Source: Micromonospora sp. NBC_01699 (GTDB lineage: Bacteria; Actinomycetota; Actinomycetes; Mycobacteriales; Micromonosporaceae). Taken from it: a stretch of 64,000 nt of DNA. Of the stretch, positions 41,825-53,273 are shown in pieces. The notes beneath the pieces were generated by a model. The model saw nothing but the letters and a program-made list of their open reading frames with translations. It was not told the origin of the DNA and searched no databases. A program made the translations under genes and the position numbers. The DNA is taken from contig NZ_CP109199.1 of the NCBI RefSeq assembly GCF_036250065.1, forward strand, positions 6,570,001 to 6,634,000, in the 5' to 3' direction. Position 1 is the first letter of the stretch. Every line of letters starts with the position of its first letter.

Positions 41825-42199
41825 CAACCACCTTCCCCACTCCACCAAACAAGCGCCGCCAGTCTACGACCCACCCCCACGCCCCCCCTAGCCCCGTCAC
41901 CACCCCCATCCCCGCCCCATCCCCATCCCGTCGCCATCCCCGCCCCGCCCCCGCCCCGTCGCCATCCCCGTCGATCTAGGGCAAATGGTGGCGATTAGGG
42001 ATCAACTAGCACGCTTTTGCCCTAGATCGACGGGGCTTTGCGCCACGCGAAGGGAGGGAGGGAGAGAGGGGGAGGTGTGAGGGGGGAGGGAGGGGGTAAG
42101 GAGGGGCGTGGGATGGTGGAGGGGCGCTGGGGGTGGGGTGCATTTGGGGTGCCCTGCGGCGGGTGGGTGTGGCACCGCCGGGAGTGGCGGGGCGGCAGC
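41825..42199. other. Gap upstream of fur/zur and deacetylase genes
   Basis: This 375-bp divergent region must contain the promoters of both genes, but it consists mainly of a C-rich tract (41870-41965), repeat B2 and a G-rich tract (42047-42120). I see no palindrome of Zur-box type. Confidence 0.5.
41966..42035. repeat. Family B intergenic palindrome, copy 2
   Basis: A 70-bp element with perfect 20-bp arms, CCCCGTCGATCTAGGGCAAA and its complement at 42016-42035, around the interior phrase TGGTGGCGATTAGGGATC and AACTAGCACG. The core matches copy 1 at 34181, but just outside GATCTAGGGCAAA the pair CG...CG is replaced by GT...AC, keeping the stem. It lies between divergent genes. Confidence 0.85.
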
Positions 42200-42988
42200 A
42201 TGAACGGGCAGACGCAGCGGTCGGGGCGACGGGCGGCGTTGATGGCGACACTCGGCGCGGTGGCGAACGCCGTACCGGCGGTCACCGTGCTGCCCAGCCT
42301 GCGACTGCGGCTCTTTCCCCGGCTCAGCGGATTCGGCGCCGTCGACCACGTGGCGCTCACCTTCGACGACGGGCCGGACCCGGCGTCCACACCACGGTTC
42401 GCCGAGGCGCTCGCCGCCCATCGGATCCGGGCGACGTTCTTCCTGCTCGGCTCCACCCTGGCCGATGCGCCGTCGGTCGGGCGGGACCTCGCCGCCGCCG
42501 GTCACGAGGTGGCCGTACACGGGTGGGCGCACCGGAACCTGCTGCTGCGCGGGCCGTACTCGACCCACCATGATCTGGCTCGGGCACGGGACCTGGTCCA
42601 GGAGACCACCGGGCAGACCCCCCGCTTCTACCGCCCACCGTACGGGGTGCTCAGCGCGGCGGCACTGCTGGCGGCCCGTCGACTGGCGCTGAGCCCGGTG
42701 CTCTGGACCTGCTGGGGGCGGGACTGGACCCGTACCGCGACACCGGCCTCGGTCCTCGCCACGCTGCGTACGGGACTCGGCGGCGGCGGCACGATCCTGT
42801 TGCACGACTCCGACCATTCCTCCGCACCAGGTGCCTGGCGGTCGAGCCTGGCGGCGCTGCCGTACCTGCTGGACGAGTGCGCCCGACGGGGTTGGCGGGT
42901 GGGCCCGCTGGGTGAGCACGGGCTGCCACCGCGCCGGCCGGGACGGGACGGGACGCACCGCAGCGCCGGACGGGCGGCGACGCAGTAG
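42200..42988 (+). CDS. Polysaccharide deacetylase (NodB-like)
   Basis: A 262-residue carbohydrate esterase family 4 protein. Motif 1 is LTFDDGPDP with the catalytic base and metal Asp, motif 2 is HGWAHRNL (H-x-x-x-H type), motif 3 is RFYRPPYG, and the later LLHDSDHSS carries the catalytic His. An N-terminal hydrophobic stretch (LMATLGAVANAVPAVTVL) may be a signal anchor. Probable substrates are peptidoglycan or chitin-like polymers. ATG at 42200 is preferred; upstream in-frame sequence is an artefact of the G-rich tract. Confidence 0.9.
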   Translation: MNGQTQRSGRRAALMATLGAVANAVPAVTVLPSLRLRLFPRLSGFGAVDHVALTFDDGPDPASTPRFAEALAAHRIRATFFLLGSTLADAPSVGRDLAAAGHEVAVHGWAHRNLLLRGPYSTHHDLARARDLVQETTGQTPRFYRPPYGVLSAAALLAARRLALSPVLWTCWGRDWTRTATPASVLATLRTGLGGGGTILLHDSDHSSAPGAWRSSLAALPYLLDECARRGWRVGPLGEHGLPPRRPGRDGTHRSAGRAATQ

Positions 42989-43067
42989 CGGTGGTGCTGC
43001 CGCTCGGAGCAGTGCACCCGGTCCGGCGGCCGTCGGGGACTGACTCTGCCGCACGGTCTCACCGCGG

Positions 43068-44156
43068 TCATCTCGTTCGGAACGGAGAGCGGACCGGACG
43101 GTCGGAGTCGCGGCGTACCGGATGCAGGCCGGCACCGCCGCGCACCGGCGTACGTCGGCGGGCCAGTACGCCGCCGACCCGGTTCGCCCGGCGCAGCGCC
43201 TCGAACAGCCGGTACGCCCCACCGGCGACCAGCCGGTGCTTGATCCCGGCGGCGCCCGGTGGCACCTGGTACCCGGTCACCGGCCGGTACCGGCGGAACC
43301 GCTCGACCATGGCGGTGAAGAACTCCCGGCGACGGGCGGTCGGCACCCGCTGGGGGTGCCCGAGGACCTGGAGGAAGTGCCAGATCATCCGTTCGAAGAT
43401 CAGCCCGCGCAGCGCTTCCGGGATCTCCGGCCGGGCGGCCATGAACGCGAAGACCCGGTCCCAGTGCGGGAACAGCTCGAAGTGTCGTCCGCTGAGCGTG
43501 TGGGTGATCCCGCCGGCCTGGCGCTGCCGGTAGACGTAGCAGGTGCGATCAAGCAGGCTGATCCGCCCGGCCGCGAGCATCAGCGGAAAGCTGAACGAGA
43601 CGTCCTCGTACCAGCCGTCGCCGAAGGTGAGGCCCAGGTCGGTGAGGAACCGGCGCCGGACGATCTTGTTGCAGGCGATGTGCAGCACCGAGAGCAGCGC
43701 CGGTCGGTCGCGCAGCGCGAACACCGACGGGGAGCCGGGCGGGCCGGCGACCCGGTTCACCGACTCGGTCCGGACCCGGCCGTCCCGCCAGACCCGGCTG
43801 AATCCGGTGACCAGCAGGTCGGGGCGGGTCCGGTTGAGCCGGTCGGCGACCGCGGTCAGGGTGCCGTCGGGCAGCCAGTCGTCGCTGTCCACGAACCAGA
43901 CGTACGTTCCGGTCGCGCTTGCCAGGCCGGCGTTGCGAGCGGCTCCCAGGCCCTGGTTGTGGTTGAGCGTGACCACCCGGAGCCGGGGTTCGGTGGCCGC
44001 GTACCGGGCCAGGATGTCGGCGCAGCCGTCGTCCGAGGCGTCGTCGACGGCGACCACCTCAAGATCGGTGAACGGTTGCCGCAGGACCGAGTCCAGGCAC
44101 CGGGTGAGGTACTCCTCCACCCGATAGACGGGGATGACCACACTGAGCAGAGCCAC
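43068..44156 (-). CDS. Family 2 glycosyltransferase
   Basis: A 362-residue GT-A enzyme. It opens LSVVIPVYRVEEYLTRCLDSVLRQPFTDLEVVAVDDASDDG; the nucleotide-sugar DxD region is YVWFVDSDDWLPDG, and a later acceptor motif is GWYEDVSFSFPLM (ED catalytic base). No membrane segments. The family builds cell-wall teichoic-acid-like or exopolysaccharide chains; members with this architecture occur in teichoic-acid glycosylation. The C-terminal ~40 residues are basic and Arg-rich. The gene converges with the deacetylase. Confidence 0.92.
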   Translation of the reverse strand: MALLSVVIPVYRVEEYLTRCLDSVLRQPFTDLEVVAVDDASDDGCADILARYAATEPRLRVVTLNHNQGLGAARNAGLASATGTYVWFVDSDDWLPDGTLTAVADRLNRTRPDLLVTGFSRVWRDGRVRTESVNRVAGPPGSPSVFALRDRPALLSVLHIACNKIVRRRFLTDLGLTFGDGWYEDVSFSFPLMLAAGRISLLDRTCYVYRQRQAGGITHTLSGRHFELFPHWDRVFAFMAARPEIPEALRGLIFERMIWHFLQVLGHPQRVPTARRREFFTAMVERFRRYRPVTGYQVPPGAAGIKHRLVAGGAYRLFEALRRANRVGGVLARRRTPVRGGAGLHPVRRDSDRPVRSPFRTR

Positions 44157-44371
44157 CGGTCGCGACCTCCGGGGAGCGGGGACCGGGATGGGCGGGCCCC
44201 GGCCGGCCCGGAACCAGGCACCTGGTCAACGACCGACCCGCCCGGGTCGTCGCGCGACGCATCGGCCCAGCGAGTCACCCGGCACCCTGAGCAGAGCCGG
44301 GGTCGCCCCGCACCCGTGAGCGGATCGGCCGGGCCTCGCTCGTGCGGCGCGGCGGTGGGTGGGTGGGTGGG

Positions 44372-44914
44372 TCAGAGGCCGGCGATCCAGTTCCAGGCGT
44401 CGACCACCCACTCGGTCTGGCGTAGGTAGGCCACGCCCACACCGGCCAGGAACACCCCGGCGAGCAGGTGGGCGCCACGGGCGCTGCGCCGGACCCGGCC
44501 CAGTTGCCGTTCCAGCACTACCCGGCCGAGCAGCCGGGCCAGGGCGAACAGGCCCACCGCCACCAGCAGGGTCAGCAGGAAGGCCACCACCGGGCTGGTG
44601 AAGTCGCCCCGGGCCGAGATCGCCCAGATCCCCCAGCAGACGAAGGCGAACAGGCCACCGAGCGCACTCCAGTGCCCGCCGATGCGCAACTGCCGCAGGT
44701 GGTACGCGAGCGGCATCCGCTGCCGTGGCTCGTCCTCCACCACCGGCCAGCCGGTCCCGGTTTCCTCGTGCGGAGCGACCGGGAACGACTCGGTGCTCCG
44801 TTCGGTCCGCGGGGGTCGCGGGCCGACCGGGGCCACCCCGCGACGGAAGCCGTCGCGCTGCTGCGGCGTCACCTCGACGGTCTGCTCGGCCCACGGCTGC
44901 GTCTGGTCTGCCAT
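44372..44914 (-). CDS. Hypothetical membrane protein
   Basis: A 180-residue protein: hydrophilic N-terminal ~80 residues (TQPWAEQTVEVTPQQRDGF...), then three helices (HWSALGGLFAFVCWGIWAI, VVAFLLTLLVAVGLFALARLL and AHLLAGVFLAGVGVAYLRQ) and a short tail. No known domain. It is divergent from the Gly/Ser-rich protein at 45097 with 182 bp between them, an arrangement that could share regulation. Confidence 0.75.
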   Translation of the reverse strand: MADQTQPWAEQTVEVTPQQRDGFRRGVAPVGPRPPRTERSTESFPVAPHEETGTGWPVVEDEPRQRMPLAYHLRQLRIGGHWSALGGLFAFVCWGIWAISARGDFTSPVVAFLLTLLVAVGLFALARLLGRVVLERQLGRVRRSARGAHLLAGVFLAGVGVAYLRQTEWVVDAWNWIAGL

Positions 44915-45096
44915 CTGTCCCTGTCCTCCCCCATCGGGGCCGGTGACCCGTCCCGATTCGAGGGTAACCAGCCGGCGAAGTATCCGCCGCGCCGGCATCG
45001 ATCGACGGGGTGGTCCGGGGTCGCCCGTGCACCGATCCGCCGACCGCCCGGTGAACGGGTCGCCCCGTTCGACCGCCGGGCGGGTACGGTCGGCAG

Positions 45097-45702
45097 ATGG
45101 CTGATCCCGAGCGTCGGCGGCGCCGGCTGCGACACAACCCCGCTGGCGACGAACCGACGCCCGAGGGTCGGACGGCGGCCACCTCGGAGGTGCACGACCC
45201 GACACCGGAGGCGGGCGGCCCGCGCCGCTGGGCGGGCGGCGGCCCGCACCCCGGAACCGGCAGCCAGCCCCCCGGAACCAGCAGCCACCCCGGAACCAGC
45301 AGCCAGCAGACCGGAACCAGCGGGCACCCCGGAACCAGCAGCCAGCGCCCCGGAAGCAGCGGGCACCCCGGAACCGGCAGCCAACACTCCGGGACCAGCG
45401 GCGGGCACCCCGGATCCGGCAGCGGGCACGGCGGGGCGGGCCACGGTGGTGGTCACGGCAGCGGAAACGGCGGGGGCGGACACGGCGGCAGCGGGAATGG
45501 CGGGGCGGACGACCGGGACAGTGAGCGTGGCCTGCGCGGACTGGTCGGTTCGGGAGCGTCCCAGGTCGGCGTCGGCGCGGCCATGCGGGCCCGCGACGCG
45601 TCCCGGCCGACCGAAGCCGACCTGGCCGAGGCCGAACAGCGGGTGGTGGTGATCCGGCGCAACTGGGTGCCGCGCGAGGACCTGCCCCGCAACGGCCGCT
45701 GA
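45097..45702 (+). CDS. Low-complexity Gly/Ser/His-rich protein
   Basis: A 201-residue cytoplasmic protein. The ends are charged (RRRRRLRHNPAGDEPTPEG... and RRNWVPREDLPRNGR), and the middle (residues ~48-145) is a tandem array of units such as GTSSHPGTSSQ and GHPGTGSQ, then GHGGGHGSGNGG. The C-terminal block (SQVGVGAAMRARDASRPTEADLAEAEQRVVVIRRNWVPREDL) is well conserved-looking and is probably the functional part. The repeats are codon-repetitive at DNA level (CCCGGAACCAGC), so length probably varies between strains. Confidence 0.7.
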   Translation: MADPERRRRRLRHNPAGDEPTPEGRTAATSEVHDPTPEAGGPRRWAGGGPHPGTGSQPPGTSSHPGTSSQQTGTSGHPGTSSQRPGSSGHPGTGSQHSGTSGGHPGSGSGHGGAGHGGGHGSGNGGGGHGGSGNGGADDRDSERGLRGLVGSGASQVGVGAAMRARDASRPTEADLAEAEQRVVVIRRNWVPREDLPRNGR

Positions 45703-46073
45703 GCGTACGGGGAGTCGTGGCGGGCCGCCCCCACCAGGCGCCGAGCCGTTCCGGGAGGGTGCCGGGCTGTCGTCTCGGGTAGCCGGCCCGGGGGCGGGAC
45801 GCGGGGTGCAACACGCGGGCGATCGGGTGGCCCGTGGCGACCGGTCGCCGGGGTGTGCCCGCCGATCGGACCGGCCGACTGTCGTGGATCGGTCACTCGT
45901 GTTGCCGCCCGCATGATGACCCTGCGTAAATCCGATCCGTACGTTCCGCACAGGACGATGCCCCAAGACCGTCCGAGCCGGACATTACGGCGCGCCGGTG
46001 GTGGTCGCTTTCCCGGGCCTGATCGGCACCCCGCAACCGGCACCGGCGCCGGGGGCTCAGGCAGGGGGCACGG
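45703..46073. other. 371-bp gap upstream of the large subtilase
   Basis: It contains a moderately AT-rich stretch at 45896-45955 that may hold the subtilase promoter; I see no palindrome or short gene that can be supported. Confidence 0.3.
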
Positions 46074-50033
<3,960 letters not shown>

Positions 50034-50053
50034 CCGGATGGGCCCACGACCAC

Positions 50054-50093
50054 CCGGTGGCCGCCGGAGCAGTTGCGCTCCGGCGGCCACCGG
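50054..50093. terminator. Shared terminator, subtilase/rpiB
   Basis: A perfect 17-bp stem CCGGTGGCCGCCGGAGC with its complement, and the 6-nt loop AGTTGC, between the convergent subtilase and rpiB genes; functions in both directions. Confidence 0.8.
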
Positions 50094-50111
50094 TCCCGGT
50101 CACGGGTGTGG

Positions 50112-50582
50112 TCAGGACGGCAGGTGCGGCAGCGCGCCGGTCTCCTCGTACTCGGTGACCTGGGCGATCCGCCGCGCGTGCCGCTCGTTGCCGGAGAACG
50201 GCGTGGTCAGGAACGCCTCCACGATGGCGGTCGCCTCGTCCAGGGTGTGCTGGCGGGCGCCGACCGCGACCACGTTCGCGTCGTTGTGCTGCCGGGAGAG
50301 CTGGGCCGTCTCGACGCTCCAGGCCAGCGCCGCGCGGACCCCGACGACCTTGTTCGCGGCGATCTGCTCGCCGTTGCCGGAGCCGCCGATGACCACCCCG
50401 AGACTGTCCGGGTCGTCGACCACGTTGTCGCCGGTGTGCAGGCAGAACGCCGGGTAGTCGTCGTCCGGGTCGAACACGTGCGGACCCACGTCGACCACCT
50501 CGTAGCCCTGCTTGGCCAGGTGGTTGACCAGGTGCACCTTCAACTCGAAGCCGGCGTGGTCGGATCCCAGGTAGACGCGCAT
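50112..50582 (-). CDS. rpiB: Ribose-5-phosphate isomerase B
   Basis: A 156-residue RpiB/LacAB-type isomerase of the pentose phosphate pathway. It starts MRVYLGSDHAGFELK, with the phosphate-binding SDHAG and the loop GGSGNGEQIAANKVVGVRAAL. The position held by the catalytic Cys in E. coli RpiB is Glu-based here (SGNGEQ), as in M. tuberculosis RpiB. ATG at 50582. It marks the return to conserved synteny: in mycobacteria rpiB lies next to the DsbA-like gene and pepN. Confidence 0.95.
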   Translation of the reverse strand: MRVYLGSDHAGFELKVHLVNHLAKQGYEVVDVGPHVFDPDDDYPAFCLHTGDNVVDDPDSLGVVIGGSGNGEQIAANKVVGVRAALAWSVETAQLSRQHNDANVVAVGARQHTLDEATAIVEAFLTTPFSGNERHARRIAQVTEYEETGALPHLPS

Positions 50583-50666
50583 GACAGGCAGTCTCTCAGC
50601 CCGCACCGACGGCCCGACGCGCAGGCGTCGACAACCCGGCGCGGCTCACACCCGTACCCGGCCGGT

Positions 50667-51866
50667 TCATGCTTTCAGCTCCGCCAGCACCAGGCCACCG
50701 CGGGCCTTCGGGGTGAACCAGGTGCTCTTGCGGGGCATCTTCTGCCGGGCCAGGTTCACCGCGACGAAGTCGTCCACGGTGACCGGGGCGATCAGGACGG
50801 CCAGCTCCGCCCGACCGGAGTCGACCTCGCCGGCCAGCCAGCCGGCCGGGTAGTCGCCGCCGACGTAGGTGATCCGCTTGTCGCCCGGATCCAGTCCGAG
50901 GGCGTCGCGCAGCAGCACCCGTTCGACCAGGGCGTGGTCGAGGTTCTCCACCACGTTGCCGGACCCGGCCGGCAGGCTGACCGCGTACGCCTGCCCGGCG
51001 AGGTAGAGCACGACCGGCTCGCCGGCTGCCGGCACGACCGGCGCCCCGGCGACCGGTTCGACCCGCGCGCCCGCCTCCCGGAGTCGGCCGAGCAACTCCT
51101 CGGCGCCGCTGGTCAGCTCGCTGATCAGCCGGTTGTAAGGCTGGATGGCCACCGAGGCCGGGGTGGTGATCACGCTGAGGAAGCGCGGCAGGCCACCGGT
51201 CTGGGCGGCCAGGCTGCGGTGGTTGCCGTCCGCGACGACCAGCTCGCCGGCACCGGCGAGCGCACGCAGCTCGTCCTGGGCCGGTCCCGGACCGAGCAGC
51301 CAGATGGCGTGCGTCCGACCGGCCTGGTCGGTGTCGGTCGCCGCGGGCGCCCCGGCCGTCTCGGTCGCCGCCGCGAGCGCGGCGTGCAGCTCGTCGCCCC
51401 GCCCGGTCTGGAGCAGCAGTACGGGTGAGAGCAGGTGCCCGGTGGCGTCGGCGAGTGCCACCCGCTCCCGGACCTTGGCGATGAAGACGTCCTCGTTGCG
51501 GATCACCAGGCCCGGCTCGTCCGCGCTGGTGGAGATCTCGTCGGTGTCGACCAGGGCGAACATCCCGTAGCCGGGCTCGTCGACCGGTGAGCTGATCCGG
51601 TACAGCACCACCACCTCGTCGGCCGGGGTGTAGCTGCCGTCGGCCTTCGCCTCGGCCAGCCGGGCGACCGCGTCGGGCAGGGCCTCGACGAAGGAGCGAC
51701 CGAGGCTCTCCGGTGCCCGGTGCGGCATCTCGATGGCGAGTGCGCTGTGCGGATTGGCCTCGATGATCGCGGTGATCTCGGCGTCGTCGGCGAACTCGTC
51801 GTAGTTCTGCGCACCGGTGCCGCCGGTGGTGATCCAGGCCCGGTTGATCGGGTGTACGACCGTCAT
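50667..51866 (-). CDS. DUF1015 family protein
   Basis: A 399-residue cytoplasmic protein of DUF1015. Typical phrases are HPINRAWITTGGTGAQNYDEFADDAEI at the start, VLYRISSPVDEPGYGMFALVD, VVADGNHRSLAAQ (the ADGHHR-type motif) and the C-terminal YVGGDYPAGWLAGEV. The function is unknown; members are widespread and occasionally sit in serine or phosphate metabolism clusters. It lies 84 bp upstream of rpiB on the same strand, so it may share its transcript. Confidence 0.88.
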   Translation of the reverse strand: MTVVHPINRAWITTGGTGAQNYDEFADDAEITAIIEANPHSALAIEMPHRAPESLGRSFVEALPDAVARLAEAKADGSYTPADEVVVLYRISSPVDEPGYGMFALVDTDEISTSADEPGLVIRNEDVFIAKVRERVALADATGHLLSPVLLLQTGRGDELHAALAAATETAGAPAATDTDQAGRTHAIWLLGPGPAQDELRALAGAGELVVADGNHRSLAAQTGGLPRFLSVITTPASVAIQPYNRLISELTSGAEELLGRLREAGARVEPVAGAPVVPAAGEPVVLYLAGQAYAVSLPAGSGNVVENLDHALVERVLLRDALGLDPGDKRITYVGGDYPAGWLAGEVDSGRAELAVLIAPVTVDDFVAVNLARQKMPRKSTWFTPKARGGLVLAELKA

Positions 51867-51976
51867 GTCCGGTGACGCTACCGGGCCGTCGCGAGCGCGG
51901 AACGTGGATCCCCCGCGCCTGTCCACCGGCTGGACCTGCCTCCGGTTCACCGGCTGGGCCTGCCTGCGGCCGACGC

Positions 51977-52267
51977 TCAGCCGCCCGACGCCCGACCGGT
52001 CGACGCTGCGCCGATCGGTGCCGTACGGCGGTGCCGACCGGCCCGGCGGCGCGCCACCGGCGACGTGGCGGCCAGCGCGCTGGCCGGCACCGGCGCGGCC
52101 CCGACCACGATCGGCGGGGCGACCAGGTCGGCCAGGTGCTCGGGCAGACCGGGGTGCAGTGCCGGCCACCGGCAGTCGTCCACCGACCAGTAGGCGCCGC
52201 CCAGGTTCCGGGCCACCTCGGGGGTCATGGCGGGGTGCTGGTCACGGTCGTGGTGGTGCTTCGGCAT
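51977..52267 (-). CDS. Small hypothetical protein
   Basis: A 96-residue protein opening MPKHHHDRDQHPAMTPEVARNLGGAYWSVDDCRWPALHPG. The His-rich start and 'AYWSVDDCRWPA' segment are distinctive but unknown to me; the C-terminal third is Ala/Arg-rich. A good ribosome site (GGAGAGG) precedes the ATG by five bases, which supports translation. No signal peptide. Confidence 0.55.
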   Translation of the reverse strand: MPKHHHDRDQHPAMTPEVARNLGGAYWSVDDCRWPALHPGLPEHLADLVAPPIVVGAAPVPASALAATSPVARRRAGRHRRTAPIGAASTGRASGG

Positions 52268-52400
52268 CGGGGCCTCTCCGGTGGGTCGACGTGACCGGGC
52301 GGCCGGTGGCACCGGCCGCGACGGACGCTGGGTCCAACGAGCGGGGTCACCGCCCGGTCACGCCGTACCACCGGCCCGCCCGGTGTCGCCGGTTCGGGCC

Positions 52401-52456
52401 GATGTCGAAGATCGGGCCGATGTCGAAGATCGGGCCGGTCAGTCGAAGATCGGGCC
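52401..52456. repeat. Tandem 18-bp repeat at the end of the DsbA-like gene
   Basis: GATGTCGAAGATCGGGCC occurs twice in tandem (52401-52418, 52419-52436) and a third, 15-bp copy (52442-52456) forms the last codons of the reductase gene. The gene's final coding unit has been duplicated into its 3' untranslated region, out of frame. Confidence 0.7.
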
Positions 52457-53065
52457 GATCGTCCGGGAGCGCTTCAGCTCGTAGAAGCCGGGGGTGCCGG
52501 CGACCAGGAGCACGCCGTCCCAGAGCCGGCCGGCGGCGTCGCCCTTGGGGGCCGGGGTGACCACCGGGCCGAAGAAGGCGACCGTCTCGCCGTCGACCGG
52601 GCCGGGGGCGTGGATCACCGGGGTGCCGACGTCGGTGCCGACCGGCCGCATACCGGCCTCGTGGCTGGCCCGCAGCGCCTCGTCGTACTCGGTCGCGTCG
52701 GCCACGGCGGCGAGTCCCGGGTCCAGGCCGACGTCGGCCAGTGCGGCGGCGTACAGCTCCGGGCCCCGCTTCTCGCCGCCGGGGTGAATTCGGGTGCCGA
52801 GCGCGGTGTAGAGGTCCCGTACCGCCTGCTGGCCGTACTTCTGCTCGACGGCGATGCAGATGCGCACCGGACCCCACGCGGTCTTGAGGAATTCCGTGTA
52901 TTCCGCCGGCAGGTCCCGGCCCTCGTTCAGCACCGCCAGGCTCATCACCCGGAATTCCACGTCGACCGGGCGGACCTGCTCCACCTCCAGCAACCAGCGG
53001 GAGGTCATCCACGCCCAGGGACAGGCCGGGTCAAAGTACATCGTGACGCTCGCGCGCTCGGGCAC
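52439..53065 (-). CDS. DsbA-like mycothiol-associated reductase (Rv2466c type), CPWA active site
   Basis: A 208-residue thioredoxin-fold protein of the DsbA family, closest in synteny and sequence features to M. tuberculosis Rv2466c, a mycothiol-dependent reductase. The N-terminal active site is FDPACPWAWMTSRWLLEVE: Cys15-Pro-Trp-Ala18, so the resolving Cys of CPWC is Ala and the enzyme would work by a monothiol mechanism. The rest (VMSLAVLNEGRDLPAEY, GTPVIHAPGPVDGETVAFFGPVV) fits the family. The start is GTG at 53065 behind AAGGGAG. It is divergent from pepN. Confidence 0.88.
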   Translation of the reverse strand: MPERASVTMYFDPACPWAWMTSRWLLEVEQVRPVDVEFRVMSLAVLNEGRDLPAEYTEFLKTAWGPVRICIAVEQKYGQQAVRDLYTALGTRIHPGGEKRGPELYAAALADVGLDPGLAAVADATEYDEALRASHEAGMRPVGTDVGTPVIHAPGPVDGETVAFFGPVVTPAPKGDAAGRLWDGVLLVAGTPGFYELKRSRTIGPIFD

Positions 53066-53273
53066 GGCGACTCCCTTCAATATCCAAGATAAGACGAATT
53101 GCAATCCACCTGAACAAATCTTCACCCCGGACACACCCGGACAGCACGGAGATGAGACCGTGAGTTGGACCACCCCCGCCCGCTCCCCCACGTGAAACAC
53201 TCGACGGGAGCCACCGGGGGTGGATCTTCGCTGTCAGTGAGGACAGCGGGCGAATTGCGGATGGAGATATGAC

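Noticed and set aside
41870-42120. C and G tracts as phase-variation switches
   Set aside because: They are mixed tracts in intergenic DNA, not homopolymers within genes or promoter spacers.
45260-45450. Short regular DNA repeats that might be a CRISPR array
   Set aside because: They are codon repeats (CCCGGAACCAGC-like) inside a Gly/Ser-rich coding frame, without unique spacers.
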